Notes: a model not told the origin generated them from the sequence alone. A DNA stretch of 21,581 bases from JACMLD01 sp039915085 (GCA_039915085.1 JBDSOC010000223.1:1-21581); one strand, 5' to 3'. Counted from the first letter of the stretch, positions 7,674-16,499 are shown. Translations and numbers: made by a program.

Positions 7674-8184
7674 AAAACACGTTCTTAATAATAGTCATCG
7701 CCCCGTTAAATACAAAGCTATCTCCTTGCTTTTTATTTTGCAGGATGGTTGCCAGCGGTGCGTGTGGTGAAAGAAACAGAATTTGCCTATCCTTAATTAT
7801 TTGTTTGCCAAGGCCGGCAGCTATAAAAAAAGATGACTGATCTGTCTCTATAAAAGCCCCTGCTATAGCCTGGTTATAAATAATACCGGTATTGACTGCA
7901 TGCAGCTCACTTATCTCCTTTATATATTCTGACAATTGCCGTGCATGCATATCCTTTTGCAGGTGACCCATAGCACGGCCGGTTTCATATTTATCACCAG
8001 CAGAACTTTTTTCTTCGTTATTGGCCGAATCCTGCGCGTTTTTTATAGCCTCCTTTGCAGCAGCTACTCTTTGTTCAATATGCTGCTGGCAAAATTGCTT
8101 CAGGCTATTTTTAAATGATAGCTTTTCTGCTGTAGTCATGCCATACAATGAATTGTCTGGTATGAAGATATTGATAAAACCCAT
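7672..8184 (-). CDS. GreA/GreB-like protein (coiled coil plus FKBP-like C-terminal domain)
   Basis: Up to 170 residues. The first half is helical and coiled-coil-like: KQFCQQHIEQRVAAAKEAI, then the conserved turn KSSAGDKYETGRAMGHLQKDM. The second half ends ILFLSPHAPLATILQNKKQGD and closes with short strands (FVFNGAMTIIKNVF), which resembles the GreA/GreB C-terminal domain (SPLGxALxGKxxGD). Similar short Bacteroidota proteins are often mislabelled '3-oxoacyl-ACP synthase'; I see no thiolase-fold features. True Gre factors rescue backtracked RNA polymerase; whether this divergent form does is unknown. The ATG at 8184 follows the esterase stop directly (TGAATG), suggesting coupled translation. 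An alternative ATG at 8139 (MTTAEKLSF, 155 residues) starts at the usual beginning of the helical domain and may be the real one. It is the last gene of the pectin-locus strand. Confidence 0.72.
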   Translation of the reverse strand: MGFINIFIPDNSLYGMTTAEKLSFKNSLKQFCQQHIEQRVAAAKEAIKNAQDSANNEEKSSAGDKYETGRAMGHLQKDMHARQLSEYIKEISELHAVNTGIIYNQAIAGAFIETDQSSFFIAAGLGKQIIKDRQILFLSPHAPLATILQNKKQGDSFVFNGAMTIIKNVF

Positions 8185-9519
8185 TCAGTTTCCATCTGGC
8201 TTAGTGGCAGTTACAAAGGCACTCTGGGGCCAGTAAAAATTTTCTGCAGGCGATGGTTTAGCAGGATCAAATAAAGGTATCTCCTTCCTGGTAAATTTTT
8301 CCAATGGTAAATGCTGTTGCCGTATGCTGCTTACCACGCAGCTTGCCAGCTGATATGCCCCATAGGGATTAAAATGTGTATTGTCCTTTAATGGTTCAGG
8401 CTGATGAGGAAAAGTATTGGCCGGATAATGTACAAATGCTTTGATGGATCTTTCTTCGCCCCAGGCTTCATACAGGATTTTACTCATGGCGTTCAGATCA
8501 ATCAACGATACATTTTCTTCGCTGGCAGTTTGCCGCATGGCTTCCGGATAATCAAGCAGTGTATTGATAATATGACCGGTTGAGTCAAAACTTCTACGGT
8601 GCATGGACGTGACCAGTACCGGTGTTATGTTCCTTTTCCTCGCTTCTGTAATCCATTCTTTTAAAGTTTGTTTATACGTTGTAAATGGATCAAGATAGTT
8701 GCTGCCGGGTTTCTGATCGTTGTGTGCAAATTCAATCAGGAGATAATCTCCGGTTTTTGCCATGCTCCATATTTTTTCCAGTCTTTTTTCTGCTTTGAAT
8801 GCTTTTAATGTTTCACCTGATTCTGCATAATTGGCTACTACAGCTTTGCCTGGTTGAATAAAGCGGGGAAACATCTGTCCCCATGCTGCCCATGGCTCCC
8901 TGTCCTGATCAACCACAGTAGAATTACCAGCCAGGAAAATAGTAGCAGCTGTTTTATTGGGAACAATTTCAATGGCACATACTTTGGGTAACGAATCATT
9001 AAATTCCAGGGTAAGTAAATTATCCCAATGCAAAAAACCATACTCCCGGGTTTTCAGTTTTACTTTATCAATTACTGCATCCATTGCATTTCTTATTAAG
9101 CTGTCTTTTACATGCACCGTAATTTTTTGTATGCTTATTTTTCCGCTGGCAGTTTGAATATTCTCCAGCATTAACCGCCTGCATTCGGTCCTTACAGTAG
9201 TAGCAGAACTGCCTTTTATATCACCCAATATAATTTTTACATCATAATTCCCTTCGGGAAGTTTTACAGAAAAATAAAACGGTTTTGAAGATGTGATGTA
9301 AGAAGCTATCAGCGGATTTGTTCCACCCCTGTCAATGGCTTCAACTGCTGAACCCTGGTCAAACCCATAGCCTTTATCATAACTGAAAGTTGTTTGTGGA
9401 GTAACGGGTATGTAGCCTTTTACAATTTTACCATTACCAAAACTATATTTAAAAACTGTTTGCGCCTGTGTATTTACAAGTGATAAAGCAGCAACGCATA
9501 TGGCTATAATTTTTTTCAT
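8185..9519 (-). CDS. Rhamnogalacturonan acetylesterase-like SGNH/GDSL hydrolase with N-terminal carbohydrate-binding-like domain
   Basis: 444 residues. A signal peptide (cleavage near NTQAQ) points to the periplasm or surface. Residues about 20-185 form a beta-rich domain (FKYSFGNG, GYGFDQG, PEGNYDVKIILGD) like the malectin/CBM-type modules found in front of Bacteroidota pectin esterases. Residues about 190-420 are the SGNH esterase: block I IFLAGNSTVVDQ (Ser200 nucleophile), block III EFAHNDQKPG (Asn267 for the oxyanion hole), block V DNTHFNPYGAYQ (Asp379 and His382). The family removes acetyl groups from galacturonate in rhamnogalacturonan-I. Block I reads GNS instead of the usual GDS, and block III AHND instead of GHND; the catalytic Ser, Asp, His and Asn remain. 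It lies 34 bp after the GH105 gene and abuts the next gene, consistent with one transcript. The exact substrate is inferred from family and neighbours. Confidence 0.88.
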   Translation of the reverse strand: MKKIIAICVAALSLVNTQAQTVFKYSFGNGKIVKGYIPVTPQTTFSYDKGYGFDQGSAVEAIDRGGTNPLIASYITSSKPFYFSVKLPEGNYDVKIILGDIKGSSATTVRTECRRLMLENIQTASGKISIQKITVHVKDSLIRNAMDAVIDKVKLKTREYGFLHWDNLLTLEFNDSLPKVCAIEIVPNKTAATIFLAGNSTVVDQDREPWAAWGQMFPRFIQPGKAVVANYAESGETLKAFKAEKRLEKIWSMAKTGDYLLIEFAHNDQKPGSNYLDPFTTYKQTLKEWITEARKRNITPVLVTSMHRRSFDSTGHIINTLLDYPEAMRQTASEENVSLIDLNAMSKILYEAWGEERSIKAFVHYPANTFPHQPEPLKDNTHFNPYGAYQLASCVVSSIRQQHLPLEKFTRKEIPLFDPAKPSPAENFYWPQSAFVTATKPDGN

Positions 9520-9553
9520 CTGATATTACATGTTTACTCCGGTACCACGCTTA

Positions 9554-10921
9554 TCATTTATCTGTGGAATAATATTGTAAGGCGCTGTCATTTATTCTGA
9601 ATGCATTTTTTTTGAGCAATTGTATCATTTCTCCCCCGGCCAGCAACACTGGTCCGTAACCGTGAGCGGCATACACATTTACCGGTCGGTAATAATAGAA
9701 TGCTGGGTCGAAACCCATTCCTGTTCCTACACAAACCCCTTCTACCTGTCCTTTGTTATTTACTTTGGTTGATACGGCGGCCCAGCCGAGTGCAGCCATT
9801 GGTCCATAAGCCACGCCATCTATCCATCCTTTATTAATAGCATGTGCAATACAGTAAGTATAAATAGCGGTGGCAGATGTTTCCAGGTAGGAATCGTTTT
9901 TGTCTAATAGCTGGTGCCAGAAACCTTTGTCAGACTGGTAAGCAGCCAGTCCTTTTACATGTGCCTTAAGCTGTTCAATAATATAATTTCTGCCGGTATG
10001 ATTTTCAGGTAATACATCCAGCAATTCAACCATCGCCATAATGGCCCATCCATTGGCTCTTGCCCAATGAAATTGGGGATGTTCCTGCATGCCCTGTACC
10101 CATCCATGCATGTAAACGCCTTTTTCTTTATTGAACATGCGCTCAGAAAATTGCCGGATTTGTTTTACTGCATCATCAAAATATTTTGGATCGCCTGTCA
10201 GCTTGCCCATTTGTGCCAGTGCCGGCACGGCCATATACAGATCATCTAACCATAAACTGTTGGGTTGTGGCCTGTTCCGCGCGAGTGTAGCGTCAGCTAA
10301 ACGAAATTCCCTGTTGCTGATGTACTGTAAAAAATTATCAATCAAAGGAAGCAGGTTTGCCTGTTGCGGATTATTGCGCTGGCTTTTTATCATTGCTGCA
10401 CTGAGGGCTCCACCATCATCCAGTGCATGTGGATTTAGAAAAGAACGGATGGGATTAGGAGCACCAGGATTTTTATCGTACAGTGTTTTAAATGCAGGCG
10501 CAATAGCAGCTATAAACTGTAATCTTTTGTTGGTATAATCAGCAAATTTTTTATCCCCTGTTGCTTCCGCCACCAGTAACATACCGCTGTAGGTTACACC
10601 CCATTCATAACTGAGTAAACGAAAATCGCCTGGTTTAAAAATAGTATTGCTGTCAGCTTTGGTGTAATCAGTTACAACTTCATTGGTCTTTTTATTTACC
10701 AGTTGCGCTGGTGTAACAGCATCCAGGTAATTATAAATGCGATCCAGTGTTTTTTTTATGCTGTCTTTGACAGGTACACCATAGGGCACCGGGTAATCTG
10801 GCTGCAGGAGGTGCAATGGCGTATTAACATCGTTGCTCCTGGGTGTTGTCTGAGCTATTGCAATGTAAGGAAGCACCAGGCAAAGGAACAGGGAAATTTT
10901 GTTTATAAATGTTCTGCTCAT
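9554..10921 (-). CDS. GH105/GH88-family unsaturated (rhamno)galacturonyl hydrolase
   Basis: 455 residues with a signal peptide (cleavage near IAIAQ). The rest is an (alpha/alpha)6 barrel typical of the GH88/GH105 'YteR/YesR' proteins. Landmarks in order are GDFRLLSYEWGVTYSGML, SLWLDDLYMAVPALAQMG with Asp226/Asp227 (the catalytic aspartate lies in this motif in characterised members), FHWARANGWAIMAMVELL, GFWHQLLDKNDSYLETSATA and HGYGPVLLAGGEMIQLL. These enzymes hydrate and remove the delta-4,5-unsaturated galacturonyl residue that pectin or rhamnogalacturonan lyases leave at the non-reducing end. The gene follows susD after a 166-bp gap that contains a hairpin, and precedes the acetylesterase by 34 bp. 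Activity on rhamnogalacturonan rather than another unsaturated uronide is inferred from the partner esterase. Length and motifs are complete. Confidence 0.9.
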   Translation of the reverse strand: MSRTFINKISLFLCLVLPYIAIAQTTPRSNDVNTPLHLLQPDYPVPYGVPVKDSIKKTLDRIYNYLDAVTPAQLVNKKTNEVVTDYTKADSNTIFKPGDFRLLSYEWGVTYSGMLLVAEATGDKKFADYTNKRLQFIAAIAPAFKTLYDKNPGAPNPIRSFLNPHALDDGGALSAAMIKSQRNNPQQANLLPLIDNFLQYISNREFRLADATLARNRPQPNSLWLDDLYMAVPALAQMGKLTGDPKYFDDAVKQIRQFSERMFNKEKGVYMHGWVQGMQEHPQFHWARANGWAIMAMVELLDVLPENHTGRNYIIEQLKAHVKGLAAYQSDKGFWHQLLDKNDSYLETSATAIYTYCIAHAINKGWIDGVAYGPMAALGWAAVSTKVNNKGQVEGVCVGTGMGFDPAFYYYRPVNVYAAHGYGPVLLAGGEMIQLLKKNAFRINDSALQYYSTDK

Positions 10922-10998
10922 TTCAATGAATTTAGCTTTTGTCCATTAATCAATAAAAACCTGGATCACTAACGCTTATAGCTAAAGGTTAAAGCTAA

Positions 10999-11031
10999 AA
11001 AGGACGGCACAATATACATTGACCGTCCTTT
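10999..11031 (-). terminator. Terminator or attenuator between susD and the GH105 gene
   Basis: On the minus strand a 9-bp stem AAAGGACGG/CCGTCCTTT encloses a 15-nt loop (11022-11008) and runs into TTTTTAGCTTT. It starts 57 bp after the susD stop and 77 bp before the GH105 start. A partial terminator here would give more SusC/SusD than enzyme, a common arrangement in susCD operons (family knowledge). Confidence 0.65.
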
Positions 11032-11087
11032 ATACTACTGCTTATGAAAAACTTAACAACGAACTTTTAATTTATTCAGCGTACCCG

Positions 11088-13085
11088 TCAATAGCCAGGG
11101 TTTTGCAAAGTCTGTTTTTGTGGTGCTGTCAGGTTTAAACCATTTGCCTGAACACCATCAAGAAAATTCTGTGGTATTGGGCGCAAACTGTGGGTAATTT
11201 TTACATTGGGGCCGCCTTCAGGGTTAAAAACCTGTACCCTTTTAACCAGGGTTTGCGTTCTTGATAAATCTTCCCAGCGTTTAAATTCACCCATCAATTC
11301 ACGGGAGCGCTCATTAAGAACCAAACACAACATCCTGTCGTAATCACTGGTTAAACCTAATTTACCGATGATGTATTCATCCTGCGCAGGTAAAGGATTA
11401 ATGCCAGTAACAGCCAGGTTTGCAGATGCTGCGGTTGTTACCGGGATGTTGTTTGATTCATAGTATGAATTTCCCGGATAAAATGAATTAATGGTAACTG
11501 GCTGAAGACCGGCCGTCAATGTATTGCCCCCATCATTGTATGCCGCCCGGTTTTCGCCGCTTGCAAATTGAGCCCTTGTTCTTACTGCACTAATATAAGG
11601 CAATGCATCAGTATAACTACCTGTACCGGCTTGTGCCAACCTTACTTTTGCTTCAGCCGCAATTAAATAAGTTTCAGCACTTCTGGCCAAAATAAAATCT
11701 CTGTGGCCAACTACATCATTTAATGAGTTTCGTGAACCATCCAGATACTTATTCAAAGATGGAAAAGCCTGGTACACCGTCGTTAAATCTGTATTCAATG
11801 CCCCATCAGCAGTGGCGCCATTAGGATAAGCCACATAGGTGGTGGGTATAGCTCTTCCGGTACCAAAAGCATCTGTAACAAGACTGCTACCAGCTGTAGT
11901 TTTGCAAATTTTTGAAAGAGGAAACCGCGCATCACCTGGCTGATTGATGACAAACATAATCCCTACATCCCCTGATTTATTGGGCGCTACCGGTGCATTC
12001 CCATTTATAGCACTTTTGGTTCTGAATGATTTCCAGAACCTTGAATCATTCACCATATCAAAAACATGGTAGTCGTAATAAGTAGTTGCTAACCTGCTAA
12101 AAGGCCTGTCGCCTGTTATATCACGCTGCATCTGGTCTTGTATATCATATCTTGAAACAAAATACAAATGCTGGGTATTACCATTACCGCTATTGCTATT
12201 TAGATCGTTGGTAAATTGAGCAGAAAGAATCACTTCCGGTAATGATTCATTGGCAGAATTAATTCCTGTAAAATTAAAAATGCCTGCAAAATTTGACGCT
12301 AAAGGGTGCCGTAAAATTATTCCATCGCAAAGCGGCCCGATAGCTGCTAAATCAGCAGCTTTGGTATCAGTATTCCAAGAATTATTTATTTCGCTGGCCC
12401 TGAATAAATAAGCTTTTGCCAAATAGTGCGAGGCAGCATCCTGTGTTATGTGGGAAGGACCACCACTTGTTGGCAGCAATGGTATGGCAGCCTTCAAATC
12501 AGAAATTATTTGTGCATATATATCTTTTGGGGCAGCCCTGGTAAATTCAGTCACTACTGTTTTGATGGGAGTAATCTGAAGGGGAACCGCACCGTACTGG
12601 CTTACTAATCTCAAATAATTATAAGCACGCATAAAATAGCCTTCGCCCAAAGATGTATTTTTTACTGTAGTACTGGCAGAAGTACTTTTAACACAATTAT
12701 CAATCAATAAATTGGCATCGCCAATTCCGATGTATAATGCATCCCATTGAAAATTAGCAAGCGCTACGTTGGTATTACTACCCTGGTTTACAGAATTGAA
12801 AGTTGCGTCGTAGTTGTTCCATGGTGCATTGGAGGGGTCTCCACCAACATGAAACTCATCGGTGCCATAATTGGTTGCTGAATAATACCATTCTCCATTT
12901 GGCGGAACAGCGAAGACCTGGTAATAAGCGCCTGCTGCCAGTTGCAGTATTCCGGCATCTGTGGTAAAAAAAGCTGTAGTTCTTGCCGTTGTATTTGTTT
13001 CATCCAGGAAATGTTTATTGCAGGAAGATGAAAAAAACACCAATGCAACCATCATTAGTTTTGTAAAAAAATTATTTTTAGTCAT
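11088..13085 (-). CDS. SusD/RagB-family outer-membrane glycan-binding lipoprotein
   Basis: 665 residues from the ATG at 13085. The reading frame is open further up to a TTG at 13109 that overlaps the susC stop codon, but the ATG is preferred because it gives a normal lipoprotein signal (MTKNNFFTKLMMVALVFFSSSC, lipidated Cys22). SusD-type markers include CNKHFLDETNTT at the mature N-terminus, the helical TPR-like segments (EGYFMRAYNYLRLVSQYGAVPL, SHYLAKAYLFRASE), FILARSAETYLIAAEAKVR, and the C-terminal LVLNERSRELMGEFKRWEDLSR. The protein sits on the outer face of the outer membrane as a lid over SusC and captures oligosaccharides. It follows susC with about 20 bp between stop and start, the usual tandem. 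It is longer than many SusD proteins (about 500-600), as seen in some Chitinophagaceae RagB types. The ligand, probably rhamnogalacturonan oligomers, is inferred from context. Confidence 0.95.
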   Translation of the reverse strand: MTKNNFFTKLMMVALVFFSSSCNKHFLDETNTTARTTAFFTTDAGILQLAAGAYYQVFAVPPNGEWYYSATNYGTDEFHVGGDPSNAPWNNYDATFNSVNQGSNTNVALANFQWDALYIGIGDANLLIDNCVKSTSASTTVKNTSLGEGYFMRAYNYLRLVSQYGAVPLQITPIKTVVTEFTRAAPKDIYAQIISDLKAAIPLLPTSGGPSHITQDAASHYLAKAYLFRASEINNSWNTDTKAADLAAIGPLCDGIILRHPLASNFAGIFNFTGINSANESLPEVILSAQFTNDLNSNSGNGNTQHLYFVSRYDIQDQMQRDITGDRPFSRLATTYYDYHVFDMVNDSRFWKSFRTKSAINGNAPVAPNKSGDVGIMFVINQPGDARFPLSKICKTTAGSSLVTDAFGTGRAIPTTYVAYPNGATADGALNTDLTTVYQAFPSLNKYLDGSRNSLNDVVGHRDFILARSAETYLIAAEAKVRLAQAGTGSYTDALPYISAVRTRAQFASGENRAAYNDGGNTLTAGLQPVTINSFYPGNSYYESNNIPVTTAASANLAVTGINPLPAQDEYIIGKLGLTSDYDRMLCLVLNERSRELMGEFKRWEDLSRTQTLVKRVQVFNPEGGPNVKITHSLRPIPQNFLDGVQANGLNLTAPQKQTLQNPGY

Positions 13086-13105
13086 ATAATTCAATTTTAT
13101 TGTTA

Positions 13106-16100
13106 TCAAAATGATGCGTTAATGCCAAATGTAACGCCCCTGTTCCAGGTTGGTGACTCCACATCCATATCAATGTACTTAAGTTTAGAGAATAACATTC
13201 CCGGATTGCTTACCTGTACATAGACCCTCAAGCTGGAAAGCCCTGCTTTTTTAATATAACCGGAACTGGTATTATAAGCCACAGAGATATTTCTTATTTT
13301 AATAAAAGAAGCTGGCAAGTATCCTAACGCAGCATAGTATGGATCCAATGAAGCATTACCAGCATTGTACACTGGTTTCTGGTAGTCTGCATTTTTATTA
13401 TTTTCAGTATAATAATTAATTTGCCTGGTAACCCCACGTCCTGCTTCTCCTTCACCACCTGTGTTGTACACGTAGTTTAACCGGCCATATAAAAAGATCG
13501 ATACATCAAAGTTTTTATAGCTCACGGTATTTGTCATACCAACTATCCAGCGTGGCCTTGTAAACCCCACAATCTGGCGGTCATTATTTGGGTCAATTTT
13601 ATTATCGCCGTTTAAGTCTGCCACTCTTGTAAAACCTGGTGAGAAATTGTTGCCATTTACATTAAAGGCTTTGTATGATGCAGTATCTTTTGTTTGCCAT
13701 AAGCCTACTGCTTTATAACCATAAATTACACCCTGGGGCTGATTAACAAACAAGTTATTGTTGATATCATTTTGGTCACCAAAAGCTGTAGAAACAATAT
13801 GATCTTTTTGCCATGACGCATTGATGGTAGTGCTCCACATTAAATCTTTTTGTTTAATGTTTACCGTTGTTAAACTAATATCATATCCATGGTTGGCTGT
13901 CTGCGCAATATTAAAATACGTGAAATTATATCCGGTTACAGTTAACAGGTCTCTTCGCTGTAACAAATCTGATGTCTTGGAAGTATAGACATCAACACTA
14001 CCCATCACTCTCCTGTTGAATAAAGAAAAGTCTACCCCAACATTGTATTGTTTTGTTCTTTCCCATTTAAGATCCAGGTTTGCCAATAATGGATTGGGGG
14101 TAGAGCCCGCAACATTGCTGGATGAGTAAGGATAAAACAGTGAAATAAGCAGGCCCTTGGTTGAATATGCCCCTACCGCTGAATTCCCTGTTTCACCTAC
14201 ACCCGCCCTGATTTTAAAATCATTTATCCAGTCAGTATGCTGCATAAAACCCTCGCGGTTGATACGCCATGCCAGGGCTAAACTTGGAAAATTTTCATAA
14301 TGATGTTTTTCTGTAAATACAGATGAACCATCCCGGCGAATGGAAGCTGTCAGCAAATATTTATCTTTATAACCATAATTAACCCTGGCCATGTAGGATA
14401 ATAATTGTGATTGTACCAGGTTGGAACTGGTGGTTATAGAACCTGTTACCGTTCCACTTGTTAATGCATTCCATTTTGAAGAAGCTAAAGGTATACCTAC
14501 ACCATTAATGGTGCTGCTATCTCCGGTTACTGCAGTTTGGCTTTGCAATAAAGTGATACCAAAATTATGGTCGCCGATAGTTTTGTCGTAATACAACAAA
14601 TTATCCAGCGTGTAAGAAACTGCCTTGCCTTTTAAAAGAGAGGCTATGCTGTTAGCAGGATTATCAGTACCTGATCCATTGGCTACAGATTTAGAATCTA
14701 CATAAACCCCATCCGTATAACTTGAAATGTCTGGACCAAAATTCATACGGTATCTTAAGCCTTTTAACGGCCGGAAAATTTCACCCAAATCAATTTGGGT
14801 GAACAAACTACCAAATGCCCTCAGCGTAGTTCTTTGATCTATATTATAATTCTCTTCGCCTACTACGTTTTTCCAGGAGTTATCACCGCCTGGAAAAATG
14901 ATTCTGTTTCCTGCAGAATCATATGGTACCGCATAAGGAAATAAAGACCTGGCAGATTCATACAAACCGCCGGCAGGTGTTCCAACAGTTCCTACACTTC
15001 TTGTTGATTGACCATATTGCTGGTTGGAGTAAGAAATGTTCAGGCTGCTTCCAAAAGAAAGCCATTTTGTAGCTTGTATATCTATATTTGTTTTAGCTGA
15101 ATATCTTTTAAAAGACTGGCCTTTGATAGTTCCTGTATTATTTAAATAACCAAAAGAGCCGTACGCTTTTATTTTATCGCTACCGCCGCTAACACTCATA
15201 ATATTATCGCTGGTAACAGATTGTTGCTTTACCAATCCTCTCCAGTCGGTTGTTGTAACAGCGTCGCCATTCCATGTGCCGCTGGCCCAACCTTTCATTA
15301 AATTAGCAAAGGCAGCGGGATCGCCGGTTGCATTAAAAAAAGTTCTATCGGTAGCAATCGTTGGCTGATCACCCCTGGGGTTGGTGCTAACACCTGTTGT
15401 ATTATTTAAACCAGCATAATAGTAAGCCCACCTGCGAAAAGTAATATAATCGCCTGCACTAAACATTTTTTCACTATCCTGCAGATTGTCTAATTTAACG
15501 GAGCTATTAAGGTTAAGCGTTACTTTACCTTTTTTACCCTGCTTGGTGGTAACAATGATTACACCATTAGCACCCCGGCTACCATAAACAGCTGTTGCAG
15601 ATGCATCTTTTAAGACATCGATTGTTTCTATATCCTGAGGATTAAAATTGTCTATTCCACCGCTAATCAGCGGTATTCCGTCTACAACAAATAAAGGTGC
15701 ACTTGATGCAAGGAGAGAACGAACCCCCCTGATGCTAATATTACCAATTGTACCGGGGCGTTCATTGCTGGAAATATCAACACCCGCAACCTTTCCCTGC
15801 ATTGCCTCTACTGCATTGGCTACCGGTCGTGATTTAATGTCTGCCTGGTTAATACCGGCAACAGAGCCTGTTACATCTTTTCTTTTAACGGTGTTGTAGC
15901 CAACCACCACTACATCTTCAAGCGCTTTTGAATCCTGCACCATCCGAACGGTAATGCTTGTACGGTCCTGAAGGTTTACTTCCTGGGCAAGAAATCCAAC
16001 ATAAGTAACAACCAATGTTTCTTTGCCGGTGGCGACTGTAATGCTGAAGGAACCTGCATCATCGGTAATAACAGCTTTTGAAGTGCTGCCCTTGATGCTA

Positions 16101-16342
16101 ACAGTTACTCCACCCAGGCCCCTGCCGGTTTCATCGGTTACCTTTCCGGTTACAACCGCATAAGCACCTGCTGTTTTCACATCCGGGTGGTTGGCATCAT
16201 GTGCTTTTAAAATTACAGGTGGAACTGATTTTTTTGAAAGACCTGCAATAGCATTGTCTTGCTGTGCCTGCAGGCAATAAACGGGAGATAGCAAAAACAG
16301 GAACGACAGAATCCTTCCGACGGCAATCGTCTTTTTTTTCAT
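13106..16342 (-). CDS. SusC/RagA-family TonB-dependent outer-membrane transporter
   Basis: 1078 residues. A signal peptide (to about residue 27, YCLQAQ) is followed by an unusual spacer to about 60. A carboxypeptidase-D-regulatory-like domain covers about 62-135 (VVTGKVTDETGRGLGGVTVSI, VVTYVGF). The linker LEDVVVVGYNTVKRKDVTGS (141-160) is where SusC proteins carry their TonB-interacting region. The plug domain runs to about 270 (VEAMQGKVAGVDI, ISIRGVRSL, IDVLKDASATAVYGSRGANG). A beta-barrel follows and ends in a terminal phenylalanine (GVTFGINASF), the usual signal for outer-membrane insertion. It imports oligosaccharides with energy from TonB/ExbBD, paired with the SusD protein encoded directly downstream. 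It has no N-terminal STN domain, so anti-sigma-type signalling through this transporter is unlikely. The upstream region holds a 26-bp palindrome and a -7-like element. Confidence 0.96.
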   Translation of the reverse strand: MKKKTIAVGRILSFLFLLSPVYCLQAQQDNAIAGLSKKSVPPVILKAHDANHPDVKTAGAYAVVTGKVTDETGRGLGGVTVSIKGSTSKAVITDDAGSFSITVATGKETLVVTYVGFLAQEVNLQDRTSITVRMVQDSKALEDVVVVGYNTVKRKDVTGSVAGINQADIKSRPVANAVEAMQGKVAGVDISSNERPGTIGNISIRGVRSLLASSAPLFVVDGIPLISGGIDNFNPQDIETIDVLKDASATAVYGSRGANGVIIVTTKQGKKGKVTLNLNSSVKLDNLQDSEKMFSAGDYITFRRWAYYYAGLNNTTGVSTNPRGDQPTIATDRTFFNATGDPAAFANLMKGWASGTWNGDAVTTTDWRGLVKQQSVTSDNIMSVSGGSDKIKAYGSFGYLNNTGTIKGQSFKRYSAKTNIDIQATKWLSFGSSLNISYSNQQYGQSTRSVGTVGTPAGGLYESARSLFPYAVPYDSAGNRIIFPGGDNSWKNVVGEENYNIDQRTTLRAFGSLFTQIDLGEIFRPLKGLRYRMNFGPDISSYTDGVYVDSKSVANGSGTDNPANSIASLLKGKAVSYTLDNLLYYDKTIGDHNFGITLLQSQTAVTGDSSTINGVGIPLASSKWNALTSGTVTGSITTSSNLVQSQLLSYMARVNYGYKDKYLLTASIRRDGSSVFTEKHHYENFPSLALAWRINREGFMQHTDWINDFKIRAGVGETGNSAVGAYSTKGLLISLFYPYSSSNVAGSTPNPLLANLDLKWERTKQYNVGVDFSLFNRRVMGSVDVYTSKTSDLLQRRDLLTVTGYNFTYFNIAQTANHGYDISLTTVNIKQKDLMWSTTINASWQKDHIVSTAFGDQNDINNNLFVNQPQGVIYGYKAVGLWQTKDTASYKAFNVNGNNFSPGFTRVADLNGDNKIDPNNDRQIVGFTRPRWIVGMTNTVSYKNFDVSIFLYGRLNYVYNTGGEGEAGRGVTRQINYYTENNKNADYQKPVYNAGNASLDPYYAALGYLPASFIKIRNISVAYNTSSGYIKKAGLSSLRVYVQVSNPGMLFSKLKYIDMDVESPTWNRGVTFGINASF

Positions 16343-16371
16343 ATAGCAGTATTTAGTTAGTTAGCGTAAAA

Positions 16372-16379
16372 CAAATATA
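16372..16379 (-). promoter_or_regulatory. Possible -7 promoter element for susC
   Basis: On the minus strand TATATTTG matches the Bacteroidota -7 consensus TAnnTTTG exactly and lies 29 bp before the susC ATG. A TTTTG occurs upstream but only 13 bp away, closer than the usual 19-21, so the assignment is tentative. Confidence 0.4.
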
Positions 16380-16473
16380 CAAACCTTACTTACAAAACAT
16401 TACCAGGCGCACAAAAGCATCTTCTGCAGGCAGGTGCTTACAAAAATAAAAACGTTGTTAAATTTAAGCGGAT

Positions 16474-16499
16474 TATCTACGCAATCGATTGCGTAGATA
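16474..16499. promoter_or_regulatory. Perfect 26-bp palindrome, LacI/PurR-type operator candidate
   Basis: Each 13-base half (16474-16486 and 16487-16499) is the exact reverse complement of the other, with no spacer. The core ACGCAATCGATTGCGT (16479-16494) has the central CG and GCAA/TTGC flanks typical of LacI-family operators and differs from the PurR-type ACGCAAACGTTTGCGT at two symmetric positions. It lies 131 bp upstream of susC and 88 bp after the flippase stop. No U-tract follows, so a terminator role is less likely. The binding protein is not encoded in the window. Confidence 0.6.

Noticed and set aside
10131..10538. 135-codon plus-strand frame inside the GH105 gene
   Set aside because: Antisense shadow of a gene with clear family motifs; the translation is low in recognisable structure.
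13086..13109. Start of the SusD protein at TTG 13109, overlapping the susC stop
   Set aside because: The ATG at 13085 gives a normal lipoprotein signal peptide with lipidated cysteine at residue 22 and the usual short susC-susD spacing.
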